From the NCBI RefSeq assembly GCF_000374305.1, contig NZ_KB894093.1, forward strand, positions 1,922,001 to 1,986,000: DNA of 64,000 nt, read 5' to 3'. Shown piece by piece: positions 30,117-39,977 of the stretch. Under the pieces are notes generated by a model, which did not search any database, had not been told where the DNA came from, and saw only the letters and a list, made by a program, of their open reading frames with translations. This DNA comes from Actinomadura flavalba DSM 45200. GTDB lineage: Bacteria > Actinomycetota > Actinomycetes > Streptosporangiales > Streptosporangiaceae. The first letter of the stretch is position 1; each line of letters begins with the position of its first letter. Position numbers and translations under genes: made by a program.

Positions 30117-32030
30117 ATGAAAGCGGAAGGCTTCCAGGCTCTGGCCTGGCTTCTCATCGCACTGCCGCTCGCCGGAGCGGCGATCCTGCTGCTCGGCGGA
30201 CGGCGCACCGACAAGTGGGGGCACTGGCTCGGCACCGCCACCTCGCTGGCCGCGTTCGGCGTCGGCGTCGGCGTCTTCGTCCAGATGCTCGGCTACGGGC
30301 ACGAGGAACGGCGCCGCACCCTGCACCTGTGGGAGTTCTTCCAGGCGGGCAGCCTGAAGGTCGACGCGTCGCTGCTGCTGGACCCGCTGTCCATCAGCTT
30401 CGTGCTGCTGATCACCGGCGTGGGCACGCTGATCCACGTCTACTCGATCGGCTACATGTCGCACGACGTGGACCGGCGCCGGTTCTTCGCCTACCTGAAC
30501 CTGTTCGTCGCGGCGATGCTGCTGCTGGTCCTCGGCGGCAACTACGTCGTGCTGTTCGTCGGCTGGGAGGGCGTGGGCCTCGCGTCCTACCTGCTCATCG
30601 GGTTCTGGCAGTACAAGCCGACGGCGGCCACCGCCGCCAAGAAGGCGTTCATCGTCAACCGCGTCGGCGACCTCGGCCTGGTCACCGCGATCATGCTGAT
30701 GTTCGCGACGTTCGGCACGGTCGGCTTCGAGCAGATCCTCGGCACCGGGCACGAGCACGTCGGCCTGGCGTCGCAGCTCTCCACCGGCACCGCCACGGCG
30801 ATCGGCCTGCTGCTGCTCGTCGGCGCCTGCGGCAAGTCGGCGCAGCTCCCGCTCCAGTCCTGGCTGCTGGACGCGATGGAGGGCCCGACGCCCGTGTCGG
30901 CGCTCATCCACGCCGCCACCATGGTCACCGCCGGGGTGTACCTGATCGTCCGGTCCGGCCCGATCTTCGAGATGTCGCCCGACGCGCAGCTCGTCGTCAC
31001 GATCGTCGGCGCGGCCACGCTGCTCGCCGGTGCGATCATCGGTACCGGCAAGGACGACATCAAGAAGGCCCTCGCGGGCTCGACGATGTCGCAGATCGGC
31101 TACATGACGCTCGCCGCGGGCCTCGGCCCGGCGGGCTACGTGTTCGCCATCGCCCACCTCATCGCGCACGGCTTCTTCAAGGCCGGGCTGTTCCTCGGCG
31201 CCGGGTCGGTCATGCACGGCATGAACGACGACGTGAACATGCGCCACTACGGCGGCCTGTTCAAGAAGATGACGATCACCGGCGCCACGTTCGGCCTCGG
31301 CTACTTCGCCATCATCGGCGTCCCGGGCCTGTCCGGCTGGTTCACCAAGGAGGGCATCATCGCCGCCGCCTACGAGAAGGGCGGCACCTCCGGCGCGATC
31401 CTCGGCTCCTGCGCGCTGATCGGCGCCGGGATCACCGCGTACTACATGTCCCGCGTCATGTTCATGACGTTCTTCGGCGAGAAGCGCTGGGCCGACGACG
31501 CCCACCCGCACGAGTCGCCGAAGATCATGACGATCCCGCTCGTCGTGCTGGCGTTCGGGTCGGTGTTCGCGGGCGGCTGGCTCACCCTCGGCGGGTTCGG
31601 GCACTTCCTCGGACCGGTCGTCGGCGAGGGCGAGCACCACGGCTTCAACCCGTTCAACCCGTACGGGATCGCCGCGTTCGTCCTCATGCTCGCCGGCGTC
31701 GGGCTCGCGTGGCGGCAGTACGGCGCCCGTCCGGTGCCGCGCGAGCAGCCCGCCGGGTCGTTCCTCACCGTCGCGGCCCGTAAGGACCTGTACGGCGACG
31801 CCCTGAACGAGTCGCTGCTGATGCGGCCCGGCCAGTGGCTGACCCGGCTCGCGGTCTGGTTCGACTCCCGCGCCGTTGACGGCGCCGTCAACGGCCTCGC
31901 GGCCGGCATCGGCGGCTCGTCCGGGCGGCTGCGCCGCCTCCAGACCGGCTTCGCCCGTTCCTATGCCCTTTCCATGTTCCTCGGCGCCTCGGTCATCCTC
32001 GCGGCGCTCCTGGCGGTGAACGTCTCGTGA
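30117..32030 (+). CDS. nuoL: NADH-quinone oxidoreductase subunit L
   Basis: A 637-residue MrpA-type proton-pumping subunit. Seen are the N-terminal [41 protein letters not shown], the proton-channel segments [38 protein letters not shown] and [18 protein letters not shown], and the long C-terminal lateral-helix region. ATG start 10 bp after nuoK. Confidence 0.97.
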   Translation: MKAEGFQALAWLLIALPLAGAAILLLGGRRTDKWGHWLGTATSLAAFGVGVGVFVQMLGYGHEERRRTLHLWEFFQAGSLKVDASLLLDPLSISFVLLITGVGTLIHVYSIGYMSHDVDRRRFFAYLNLFVAAMLLLVLGGNYVVLFVGWEGVGLASYLLIGFWQYKPTAATAAKKAFIVNRVGDLGLVTAIMLMFATFGTVGFEQILGTGHEHVGLASQLSTGTATAIGLLLLVGACGKSAQLPLQSWLLDAMEGPTPVSALIHAATMVTAGVYLIVRSGPIFEMSPDAQLVVTIVGAATLLAGAIIGTGKDDIKKALAGSTMSQIGYMTLAAGLGPAGYVFAIAHLIAHGFFKAGLFLGAGSVMHGMNDDVNMRHYGGLFKKMTITGATFGLGYFAIIGVPGLSGWFTKEGIIAAAYEKGGTSGAILGSCALIGAGITAYYMSRVMFMTFFGEKRWADDAHPHESPKIMTIPLVVLAFGSVFAGGWLTLGGFGHFLGPVVGEGEHHGFNPFNPYGIAAFVLMLAGVGLAWRQYGARPVPREQPAGSFLTVAARKDLYGDALNESLLMRPGQWLTRLAVWFDSRAVDGAVNGLAAGIGGSSGRLRRLQTGFARSYALSMFLGASVILAALLAVNVS

Positions 32031-33607
32031 ACGACTTTCCCTGGCTGAGCGTCCTGCTCGTCCTGCCGCTGCTCGGCGCGATCACCGTCGCGCTGCTGCC
32101 GCGCGGACGCGACGCCCTCGCCAAGCAGACCGCGCTCGGGTTCGCCGCCGCCACCGCCGTCCTCGGCATCGTGCTGGCGTTCCGCTTCGACAGCGGCGGC
32201 CCGCGCTTCCAGTTCACCCAGAGCACGCCGTGGATCGAGGCGTTCGGCGTCGACTTCGCGCTCGGCCTCGACGGCGTCGCGCTCACCATGGTCGTGCTGT
32301 CGGTCGTGCTCGTGCCGCTCGTCATCCTCGCCTCCTGGCGGGACGCCGAGCGGTCCGGCGGCACCGGCGTCCCGCCCAAGCGGTCGGTGAAGACGTACTT
32401 CGCGCTCATCCTCGCGCTGGAGACGATGATGATCGGCGTCTTCGCGGCGACCGACGTCTTCCTCTTCTACGTCTTCTTCGAGGCGATGCTCATCCCGGTG
32501 TACTTCATCATCGGGTCCTACGGCGGTCCCCAGCGGTCCTACGCGGCCGTGAAGTTCCTGCTGTACTCGCTGTTCGGCGGGCTCGTCATGCTCGTCTCGG
32601 TGCTGTGGCTGTTCCCGCTGTCGTCGCGGAAGGTCTCCGAGGGCGGCCTCGGCGCGGCGACGTTCTCCTTCGAGGAACTCAGCGGGATGACGATCGAGCC
32701 GACGACGGCCAAGTGGCTGTTCCTCGGCTTCTTCCTCGCCTTCGCCATCAAGGCGCCGCTGGTGCCCGTGCACACCTGGCTGCCCGACCTCGCCCAGCAG
32801 GCGCCGCCCGGCGCGCTGGTGCTGATCGTCGGCGTCCTGGACAAGGTCGGCACCTACGGCATGCTGCGGTTCTGCCTGGAGTTGTTCCCCGGCGCCGCGC
32901 AGTGGGCGACGCCCGTCGTCCTCGGCCTCGCCGTGCTCAGCATCATCTACGGCGCGATCCTCGCCATCGGCCAGGTCGACCTCAAGCGGCTCGTCGCCTA
33001 CACGTCGGTGTCGCACTTCGGGTTCATCGTGCTCGGCATCTTCGGCATGACCTACGCGGGCCAGTCCGGCGCGGTGCTCTACATGGTGAACCACGGGTTC
33101 TCCACCGCCGCGCTGTTCCTGCTCGTCGGGTTCCTCATCGTGCGGCGCGGGTCGGCCCGCATCGACGCGTTCGGCGGCGTCCAGAAGAAGGCGCCGGTGC
33201 TGGCCGGGCTGTTCCTCGTCGCGGGCCTGTCCGGGCTGTCGCTGCCGGGGCTGGCGCCGTTCGTGTCCGAGTTCATGGTGCTCACCGGCACCTTCACCCA
33301 GTACCGGGTCGCGGCGGTGCTCGCCGCCGTCGGCATCGTCCTGGCCGCCATCTACATCCTCTGGATGTACCAGCGGACCATGGGCGGCCCCGCCACCGAG
33401 CAGGTGTCGGGACTGTCGGACCTGTCGGTCCGGGAGAAGGTCGCCGTCGCGCCCGTCATCGCGGTCATCGTGGTGCTGGGCTTCTTTCCGCAGCCCGTCC
33501 TCAACGTGATCAATCCTTCGGTGGAGACGACGCAGACGGTGCTCGACCGGCCGGGCTTCCGGCCGCAGATCACCGGTGACGTCGCCGAGAACGGAGCCCG
33601 GCCATGA
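32027..33607 (+). CDS. nuoM: NADH-quinone oxidoreductase subunit M
   Basis: A 526-residue antiporter-like subunit. Signatures are [17 protein letters not shown] (conserved Glu), [45 protein letters not shown] and [20 protein letters not shown] start overlapping the nuoL stop by 4 bp. Confidence 0.97.
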   Translation: MNDFPWLSVLLVLPLLGAITVALLPRGRDALAKQTALGFAAATAVLGIVLAFRFDSGGPRFQFTQSTPWIEAFGVDFALGLDGVALTMVVLSVVLVPLVILASWRDAERSGGTGVPPKRSVKTYFALILALETMMIGVFAATDVFLFYVFFEAMLIPVYFIIGSYGGPQRSYAAVKFLLYSLFGGLVMLVSVLWLFPLSSRKVSEGGLGAATFSFEELSGMTIEPTTAKWLFLGFFLAFAIKAPLVPVHTWLPDLAQQAPPGALVLIVGVLDKVGTYGMLRFCLELFPGAAQWATPVVLGLAVLSIIYGAILAIGQVDLKRLVAYTSVSHFGFIVLGIFGMTYAGQSGAVLYMVNHGFSTAALFLLVGFLIVRRGSARIDAFGGVQKKAPVLAGLFLVAGLSGLSLPGLAPFVSEFMVLTGTFTQYRVAAVLAAVGIVLAAIYILWMYQRTMGGPATEQVSGLSDLSVREKVAVAPVIAVIVVLGFFPQPVLNVINPSVETTQTVLDRPGFRPQITGDVAENGARP

Positions 33608-35172
33608 CCCCGAGCCGTACGGCGGGGGCCGTCCTCGCGCAGGACATCCCCGCACCGCACATCGAGTACGGGCAGATCGCCCCGATCCTCGTCGTGTTCG
33701 GCGTCGCCGTCCTCGGCGTCCTCGTCGAGGCGTTCGCCGGGCGCCGGCTGCGCTACCCGATCCAGGTGCCGCTGGCGTTCGCGGGCCTCATCGCCGCGTT
33801 CGTGTGGACGGTGTGGATGGGCGTCGGCGACGAACCGCACCTCGTCGCCGCCGAGGGCGCGCTCGGCGTGGACGGCCCCACGCTGTTCCTCCAGGGCACG
33901 ATCCTCATCCTCGCGACGGTCAGCCTGCTGCTGATCTCCGAGCGGAGCCGGTCGCACTTCACGCCGCAGGCGTCGGCGCTGCCCGGCACCGAGGCCGAGC
34001 AGCGGTCGGCCACGTCCGGGAACACGCAGACCGAGATCTTCCCGCTGATGATGTTCGCCGTCACCGGAATGATCATGTTCCCGGCGGCGAACGACCTCCT
34101 GACGATGTTCATCGCGCTGGAGATCATGTCGCTGCCGCTCTACCTGCTGTGCGGGCTGGCGCGACGGCGGCGGCTGCTGTCGCAGGAGGCGGCCGTCAAG
34201 TACTTCCTGCTCGGCGCCTTCTCCTCGGCGTTCTTCCTGTACGGCGCCGCGCTGCTGTACGGGTACGCGGGGTCGGTGCGGCTCGGCGTCATCGCCGCCG
34301 AGCTGGGCACCGACGCGGGCAGCGAGACCCTGCTGCTCGGCGGCGTCGCGCTGCTCACCGTCGGGCTGCTGTTCAAGCTCGGCGCCGTCCCGTTCCACAT
34401 GTGGAAGCCCGACGTCTACCAGGGCGCCCCGACGCCGGTCACGGCGCTCATGGCGTCGTGCACGCTCGTCGCGGCGTTCGGCGGCATGCTGCGGATCTAC
34501 TACGTGGCGCTGGAGAACCTGCGGTGGGACTGGCGTCCCGCGCTGTGGGGAGTGGCGATTCTCACGATGATCGTCGGCGCGGTCGTCGCGATCACCCAGA
34601 CCGACATCAAGCGGATGCTGGCCTACTCCTCGATCGCGCACGGCGGGTTCCTGCTCACCGGCGTCGTCGCGGCGTCCACCGACGGCCTGTCCGGTTCACT
34701 GTTCTACCTGGCCGCCTACGGCTTCACGACGGTCGGCGCGTTCGCCGTCGTCACGATGGTCCAGGACGACGCCGGCGAGGCCGCGCACCTGTCCCGGTGG
34801 GCGGGCCTCGGCCGCCGCTCGCCGCTGGTCGCGGGCGTCTTCGCGTTCTTCCTGCTTGCGTTCGCGGGCATCCCGCTCACGTCCGGGTTCACCGGCAAGT
34901 TCGCGGTGTTCAAGGCGGCCATCGACGCGGGCGCGACGCCGCTGGTCATCGTCGGTGTGCTGGCCTCGGCGGTCGCCGCGTTCTTCTACGTCCGCGTGAT
35001 CGTCGTGATGTTCTTCAGCGAGCCGGAGGCCGACGGCCCCCGCGTCGTGGCCGCACCGGCGACCGCGGCGGCGGTCGCGCTCGGCGTGGCGGCTACTGTT
35101 GTCCTGGGTGTGCTCCCGCAGCCCGTCCTGGACATGGCGGGGCACGCGGCTTCGTCGATGTTCGTGCGGTAG
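33604..35172 (+). CDS. nuoN: NADH-quinone oxidoreductase subunit N
   Basis: A 522-residue third antiporter-like subunit, last of the nuo set. Seen are LEIMSLPLYLLCGLARRRRLLSQEAAVKYFLLGAFSSAFFLYG, LFKLGAVPFHMWKPDVYQGAPTPVTALMASCT and AYSSIAHGGFLLTGVVA. ATG start overlapping nuoM by 4 bp. The prenyl synthase follows after 20 bp with no terminator between them. Confidence 0.97.
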   Translation: MTPSRTAGAVLAQDIPAPHIEYGQIAPILVVFGVAVLGVLVEAFAGRRLRYPIQVPLAFAGLIAAFVWTVWMGVGDEPHLVAAEGALGVDGPTLFLQGTILILATVSLLLISERSRSHFTPQASALPGTEAEQRSATSGNTQTEIFPLMMFAVTGMIMFPAANDLLTMFIALEIMSLPLYLLCGLARRRRLLSQEAAVKYFLLGAFSSAFFLYGAALLYGYAGSVRLGVIAAELGTDAGSETLLLGGVALLTVGLLFKLGAVPFHMWKPDVYQGAPTPVTALMASCTLVAAFGGMLRIYYVALENLRWDWRPALWGVAILTMIVGAVVAITQTDIKRMLAYSSIAHGGFLLTGVVAASTDGLSGSLFYLAAYGFTTVGAFAVVTMVQDDAGEAAHLSRWAGLGRRSPLVAGVFAFFLLAFAGIPLTSGFTGKFAVFKAAIDAGATPLVIVGVLASAVAAFFYVRVIVVMFFSEPEADGPRVVAAPATAAAVALGVAATVVLGVLPQPVLDMAGHAASSMFVR

Positions 35173-35192
35173 AGATCCGCTAGGGGGTACGG

Positions 35193-36203
35193 GTGAGCAG
35201 CGGTTTCGCCGGAGGGTCGCCGTTCGGGTTGCCGATCGACGCGGAACTGGCCGCCGCCTCGCGCGAGCGGCTCGCCGCCGTCGAGGAGCAGCTCCTGGAG
35301 GCGGTCCACAGCGAGGACCCGCTGCTCACCCAGGCGTCCAAGCACCTGGTCGAGGCGGGCGGCAAGCGGTTCCGGCCGATGCTGGTGCTGCTGGCCGCCG
35401 AGTTCGGCGACCCGTCGTCGCCCGGCGTGGTGCCCGCCGCCGTCGTGGTCGAGCTGACCCACCTGGCGACGCTCTACCACGACGACGTCATGGACGAGGC
35501 GACCGTCCGGCGCGGCGAGGAGTCGGCCAACACCCGCTGGACGAACACGGTCGCGATCCTCACCGGCGACTACCTGTTCGCCCGCGCGTCCGACCTGCTC
35601 GCCGACCTCGGGCCCGAGGCCGTCCGCATCCAGGCCCGGTCGTTCGCCCGTCTCGTCCGCGGCCAGATCCAGGAGACGGTCGGTCCGCGCGACGGCGACC
35701 CCCTCAAGCACTACCTCCAGGTCGTGTCCGACAAGACCGGCTCGCTGATCGCCACGTCGGGGCAGCTCGGCGCGCTGCTGGCCGGGGCGCCGAACCACGT
35801 CGTCGACACGATCACCTCGGCGTGCGAGAAGATCGGCGTCGCGTTCCAGCTCTCCGACGACATCCTCGACATCGCCTCGGAGGCCGAGGAGTCCGGCAAG
35901 ACTCCCGGCACCGACCTGCGCGAGGGCATCCGTACCCTCCCCACCCATCACGTCCTGTCCGGCATCGGCTCGGGCCCCGACGACGCCCGCCTCCGCCACC
36001 TCCTCACCCAGGACCTGACGGACGACGCCCTCCACGCCGAGGCCCTGACGCTCCTGCGCGCCCACCCGGCGATGGACCGCGCCCGCTCCGACCTCCGCCG
36101 CTGGGCGGAGGACGCCCGCGACCAGCTCCTCACCCTCCCACCCCTCCCGTCCCGAGACGCCTTCACCGGCCTCTGCGACTACGTCATCACCCGAACCGGC
36201 TGA
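35193..36203 (+). CDS. Long-chain polyprenyl diphosphate synthase (menaquinone side chain)
   Basis: A 336-residue trans-isoprenyl diphosphate synthase. The first Asp-rich motif is DDVMDEATVRRG and the second is DDILD, with GGKRFRPMLVLLAAE near the N-terminus. The residue five positions before the first motif is Ala (HLATLYHDD), a small residue typical of long-chain synthases, so a hepta- to nonaprenyl product for menaquinone is likely (inference). Co-directional and only 20 bp after nuoN, echoing the mycobacterial menG-menJ-grcC1 grouping. A strong terminator follows. Confidence 0.9.
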   Translation: MSSGFAGGSPFGLPIDAELAAASRERLAAVEEQLLEAVHSEDPLLTQASKHLVEAGGKRFRPMLVLLAAEFGDPSSPGVVPAAVVVELTHLATLYHDDVMDEATVRRGEESANTRWTNTVAILTGDYLFARASDLLADLGPEAVRIQARSFARLVRGQIQETVGPRDGDPLKHYLQVVSDKTGSLIATSGQLGALLAGAPNHVVDTITSACEKIGVAFQLSDDILDIASEAEESGKTPGTDLREGIRTLPTHHVLSGIGSGPDDARLRHLLTQDLTDDALHAEALTLLRAHPAMDRARSDLRRWAEDARDQLLTLPPLPSRDAFTGLCDYVITRTG

Positions 36204-36217
36204 CGCGCCCCACCAGA

Positions 36218-36247
36218 CAGGCCGACGACAGCTCTGTCGTCGGCCTG
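36218..36247 (+). terminator. Intrinsic terminator after the nuo/polyprenyl synthase operon
   Basis: A perfect 13-bp stem (36218-36230 with 36235-36247) around a 4-base GCTC loop, starting 15 bases after the polyprenyl synthase stop. There is no long T-run, as is usual in GC-rich actinomycetes, but the stem is very stable. Confidence 0.8.
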
Positions 36248-36424
36248 CTGCGTTATTGACACCTCACTCATCCACCGAATTGGCACACGCTGCCGTTATC
36301 GCACATAGCGCTGCTTTATCCGCCGTCCAAGGGTGCACAATTTCAAGTGGCTTGACGTCAGTCAGGCCGGTGCGAAAGACTCCTGCCACCCCGCGCCGAT
36401 TCCCCCGTACTGAAAGGCTGATCG
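36248..36424 (+). promoter_or_regulatory. Putative promoter region of the type VII secretion-associated operon
   Basis: A 177-bp gap after the terminator, clearly richer in A/T than its surroundings. TTGACA at 36256-36261 matches a -35 hexamer, but no convincing -10 sits at standard spacing; a second TTGGCA at 36280-36285 is followed by CATAGC. It is assigned as a promoter mainly by position before a seven-gene co-directional run. Confidence 0.4.
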
Positions 36425-36811
36425 GTGGCGCCTCCCGGAAACGGCGGCAAGAGCAGTTACGACCACGCCCAGATCAAGGATGTGGCCAGGCGGCTACAGC
36501 GCGAACTCGACGCACTCGCCGTGACCGGCACGCCCGCCGGCTTGGCGGCACGCGGCGCGCTCTCCCCCTCGGCCCTGGGGCAGTGGGACGCGGCGCAGGC
36601 GCTGCACGCCACCGTGAACCACAGCAACCAGCAGATCGTTCACGCCTACGAGAAATTCGTGAAGGATTTTCGCGAGGTCACGATGGCCCTTGAGAAGATC
36701 GCGAACAACTACCGGGAATCCGACGCGAAGATGCTCGCCGAGATCAACGCGGTCGGCAACGGACTGGACGGCCGCCCGCCCACGCGTTCCAGCGCCAAGC
36801 CGGTGGAGTGA
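36425..36811 (+). CDS. WXG100-like type VII secretion substrate candidate
   Basis: A 128-residue, mostly helical protein. A central WDA (54-56; WxG-like turn position) separates two predicted helices, and the end of the second carries YRESD (96-100), a YxxxD/E type VII export signal. It lacks a signal peptide and has few cysteines. GTG start. It is first in an operon with a mycosin protease, which supports export by an ESX-like machine. It departs from canonical WXG100 proteins in length and in WDA for WxG, so the family call is by architecture and context. Confidence 0.6.
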   Translation: MAPPGNGGKSSYDHAQIKDVARRLQRELDALAVTGTPAGLAARGALSPSALGQWDAAQALHATVNHSNQQIVHAYEKFVKDFREVTMALEKIANNYRESDAKMLAEINAVGNGLDGRPPTRSSAKPVE

Positions 36812-36813
36812 CG

Positions 36814-38304
36814 ATGACCGAGAACTACGTCCTCCGCAACGGCGGCGCACCCACCGGCGACCCGGCGTCCTACGGCGACATCGACCGGATCAGGGCCCTG
36901 CTCGACGGCACGGACGCCGGTGCGGTGCGCAACGCCGCCGCCGCCTACCAGGCGGCCGGCCGGAACCTGTCGGGAATCCGGGCGGCGCTCAGCCACGCCG
37001 TAGCCGCGCTGGACGGCGCCTGGGACGACGACGCCGCCGCCGAAGCACAGAAGACGCTGCGCAAACTCGTGACGACGGCGACCGAACTGGCCACGGCGAC
37101 GTCCCAGGTCGGCAGGACGCTGGACTGGTACGGCGGCGAAATCCTGCCCTGGTACGTCGCGCACAAGCCCGGCACCGGGTTCATCAAGGACGGCGGCGAC
37201 GACGAGTACGCCCGCGAGTTCATGCAACGCCTGAACGGCCGCATCGCCGAGGCGTGGACCCGGTTGCCCGCTTCGGTGACGACGCAGCCGCTCAAATGGA
37301 GCGCTCTTGAACGGAACCCGTTGGATATTGCCGCCCAACCTCCGTCGAACAGCACCAACACGGCCGGGGAAGTCGGTACCCCGGCCACGGGAACCGACGG
37401 CCGACCCAGCGGAACGGCGCCGCACGCTCTCGGGGGCGACGGTGTCCGTCCAGGCAACGCGGGGGTGCGCGGTACCGGGACCGAGCCCCTCGGCACCGGA
37501 CTGGGTACGGCCGCGCAAGGTGCCGCGGGCACCACCGATCTCGCCGGTAGCCCGGGGACGCCGGGCGGTTCACCAGCCCCGTTCAGCGCACCCGGCGCCG
37601 GAAACGCCGTGCCGCCGGGCGGCACGCCCGGTGCTCCTGCTGGGCCGGGTCCGTTCCCCGCGAACGGACTGCCTTCCACTCCGCCCGGACGGCTCGGCGG
37701 CGGAGCGGGTACGGCGTCCGGCGGACGTTCCGGCCCCGTCGGCGCGGGGCGGCCGGGCGGGCTGCCGGGGTTCGCCGGGGGCACCCGGCCAGGAGCCCCG
37801 GCGGCACCCGGCGGAACGGCCGGTGCCCCGGTGCGCGGCGGTGGCGCCGGCGCACGGGTTACGCCAGGGACGAATCCCAGCGGCGGGTCAGGTCGTCCCC
37901 TGCCGGGTGGGGCGGGCGCCGGGGCGTTCGGGCCCGGCGGAGCCGGTGCCGGATCGGGCCGGGGCGGCGGAGACGAGCGGAGCCGCGAATTCTGGCTGGC
38001 CGAGGACGCGGAGTTCTGGCAGGGCGATCCTGCGGGCGTGCCGATCGTCGGTGGCGGGGCGGATCCTTCGCACGGTGAGCAGTCCGAGGAGAACGAAGCC
38101 TGGCGGCGTGATGAGCGAGCCGTCTGGGAGCCGGACACGCTGCCCAGTGACGCGGTGATCGGCGCCGTGGCCGGAACTCCGGCCACGGACCGGGACGACG
38201 TGGACGATGACGCTGAGAAGTCCGAGGAAGCCGGGCAGGCAACGGCTAAACGGGACGAAGAGCCGCCGCCTCGGCTGGAGGCGTCACCGGAACTGAAGGG
38301 TTAG
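36814..38304 (+). CDS. PPE-like protein with long Gly/Pro-rich region
   Basis: A 496-residue protein. The first about 160 residues are helical with a WDD turn at 70-72 (AALDGAWDDDAAAEAQ), like WXG/PPE-type domains. Residues about 165-390 are a low-complexity Gly/Pro/Ala/Thr region, followed by SREFWLAEDAEFWQGDP and an acidic tail. ATG 36814 has GGTGGAG 5-6 bases upstream; GTG 36808 (overlapping the previous stop) is an alternative. Probably an exported or surface partner of the type VII locus; no enzymatic motif is seen. Confidence 0.6.
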   Translation: MTENYVLRNGGAPTGDPASYGDIDRIRALLDGTDAGAVRNAAAAYQAAGRNLSGIRAALSHAVAALDGAWDDDAAAEAQKTLRKLVTTATELATATSQVGRTLDWYGGEILPWYVAHKPGTGFIKDGGDDEYAREFMQRLNGRIAEAWTRLPASVTTQPLKWSALERNPLDIAAQPPSNSTNTAGEVGTPATGTDGRPSGTAPHALGGDGVRPGNAGVRGTGTEPLGTGLGTAAQGAAGTTDLAGSPGTPGGSPAPFSAPGAGNAVPPGGTPGAPAGPGPFPANGLPSTPPGRLGGGAGTASGGRSGPVGAGRPGGLPGFAGGTRPGAPAAPGGTAGAPVRGGGAGARVTPGTNPSGGSGRPLPGGAGAGAFGPGGAGAGSGRGGGDERSREFWLAEDAEFWQGDPAGVPIVGGGADPSHGEQSEENEAWRRDERAVWEPDTLPSDAVIGAVAGTPATDRDDVDDDAEKSEEAGQATAKRDEEPPPRLEASPELKG

Positions 38305-38307
38305 GCG

Positions 38308-39501
38308 TTGGGGCTGAAGGTTGTGGGGGCGGCGGCCCTCGCCGTCACCTGCGTGCTGGCGCCGGCCTCGTGGGCGGGGACCGCGTCGGGAGCCGCCGCT
38401 GAGAATGGTGCTCCCCGCGCGCGGCAGTGGTGGTTCACGACGTGGAGCGTGCAGGAGAAGCTGTGGCCGCTCTCCCGTGGCGGGGGAGTCACCGTCGGCG
38501 TCGCGGACAGCGGTGCCGATTCGAGGTTGCCGGAACTGCGCACGAGCCTGGTGCCCGGCGGGAGCGTTCGTGGCGATGGTAGCGACGGACTCACCGACCT
38601 GCACGACACATGGGCGCCTCCGGGTAAGGGATGGGGCCACGGGACCGGAATGGCCGCCCTGATCGCGGCCAACGGTACGGGGAGCGGGTACCTCGGTATC
38701 GCGCCGGACGCTCGCATCATGCCGGTCGCCGCGGCGGATCTTGAGCAGCACGTCAAGGCCGTGCGCTGGCTCGCAGATAAAAACGTCAAGATCATTAACC
38801 TTTCCATCGGAGATCCGAGCGGCAGGGACACCGGCTGTTCGATGGATCTGCAGGAAGCGATCGACTACGCCCTCGACAAGGACATCGTGGTCGTGGCCGC
38901 GTCGGGGAACGAAGGGGACAAGGCGTTTCCGAGCGAGCCCGGAAGCTGCTACGGAGTCCTCACGGTCGCGGCCGTCGATCCGGACATCCGTCCCTGGAAA
39001 GGCTCGACCAGGCAACCGTCCGTTGACGTGGCGGCGCCCGGTGTCAGCATGGAACTGATCGGAAAGGGAGGCCGGATCGGCTCCGGCTCCGGAACCAGCT
39101 CCGCGACGGCGCTCACCTCGGGCGTCGTGGCGTTGGTCCGGGCGAGGCATCCCCGGCTCTCGGCACGCCAGGTCGTGCAACGGATCATCGCCACGGCCCG
39201 GGACATCGAACCGGCCGGCCGCGACCCGAAGACCGGCAACGGCCTGGTCCTGCCCTACCGCGCCCTGACCGCACAGGTTTCCGCCAACGCCCCGAACCCC
39301 GTCTACGACGAATGGGACAGACACCGCGCCGAACAGCGACGCCTGGCCGAACAACGGCGAGCGAAGCCTCTCCCCGCGAGCGAGTCAGACGCCGTCATCG
39401 AGATGAGAACCCTCCTGATAGCCGCCGGAGCGCTGGCAGCCCTGGCCCTGACCATCGGCATCGTCGTGCTGGTAGCCAAACCTCGCAGGAGATCCCAGTG
39501 A
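38308..39501 (+). CDS. Mycosin-type S8 serine protease (type VII secretion)
   Basis: A 397-residue membrane-anchored subtilase. Signal peptide (about 1-30), catalytic Asp67 (VGVADSGAD), His111 (GWGHGTGMAALIA) and Ser264 (GSGTSSATALTSG), then a C-terminal helix (LLIAAGALAALALTIGIVVLVA) and a basic tail. This is the MycP architecture, in which the protease faces the exterior and is needed for ESX secretion. TTG start with AAGGG upstream, 3 bp after the preceding gene. It identifies the operon as ESX-related. Confidence 0.88.
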   Translation: MGLKVVGAAALAVTCVLAPASWAGTASGAAAENGAPRARQWWFTTWSVQEKLWPLSRGGGVTVGVADSGADSRLPELRTSLVPGGSVRGDGSDGLTDLHDTWAPPGKGWGHGTGMAALIAANGTGSGYLGIAPDARIMPVAAADLEQHVKAVRWLADKNVKIINLSIGDPSGRDTGCSMDLQEAIDYALDKDIVVVAASGNEGDKAFPSEPGSCYGVLTVAAVDPDIRPWKGSTRQPSVDVAAPGVSMELIGKGGRIGSGSGTSSATALTSGVVALVRARHPRLSARQVVQRIIATARDIEPAGRDPKTGNGLVLPYRALTAQVSANAPNPVYDEWDRHRAEQRRLAEQRRAKPLPASESDAVIEMRTLLIAAGALAALALTIGIVVLVAKPRRRSQ

Positions 39502-39977
39502 CGGAGAACCCGTTCAGCAAACTGCTCAACCCGTCAGTCCAACCTCCGGCCCCGCCCGGACCGCAGCCGGACAACCCGCTCTACCGGCCCCCGACCGCCC
39601 AGCCGAACCCCGGCCCGCCGCAACCGAGCTCCCGGCCCCGGTTCGCTCAGCCGAACCACGCCTCACAGCCGACCTCCGCAATGGATCCCGCAGCACTGCG
39701 GAGGGCGGCGAAAGCCGCTGACGAGATCGCCGAGTCGGTGGGGCGGTCCGCCAAGTCGTTCGTCGGACCCACCGAGGCCGCCGCGAAAGGACTCGCTGGC
39801 TGGCAGACCGGGGCACAGTTGACCTCCCTCGTGACGGGATGGAACGCGGCGCTGCTCCGCCTTCGCGCCGAGGTCGAGTACCAGGGCGACGCGCTGGACA
39901 AGTGCGCGCGGAATCGAGTCTGGGCCGAAGCGGAGATCACCGCGAGAATTCGGCGGATTCGCGCGGGAGGATCGTGA
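39498..39977 (+). CDS. Proline-rich hypothetical protein of the type VII locus
   Basis: A 159-residue protein. The first about 60 residues are Pro/Gln-rich and disordered (NPSVQPPAPPGPQPDNPLYRPPTAQPNPGPP). The rest is helical (AALRRAAKAADEIAESVGRSAKSF ... VTGWNAALLRLRAEVEYQG), resembling one half of an ESX substrate helical pair. GTG start overlapping the mycosin stop by 4 bp. No recognised family. It may be a chaperone-like or co-secreted partner of the next gene. Confidence 0.6.
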   Translation: MTENPFSKLLNPSVQPPAPPGPQPDNPLYRPPTAQPNPGPPQPSSRPRFAQPNHASQPTSAMDPAALRRAAKAADEIAESVGRSAKSFVGPTEAAAKGLAGWQTGAQLTSLVTGWNAALLRLRAEVEYQGDALDKCARNRVWAEAEITARIRRIRAGGS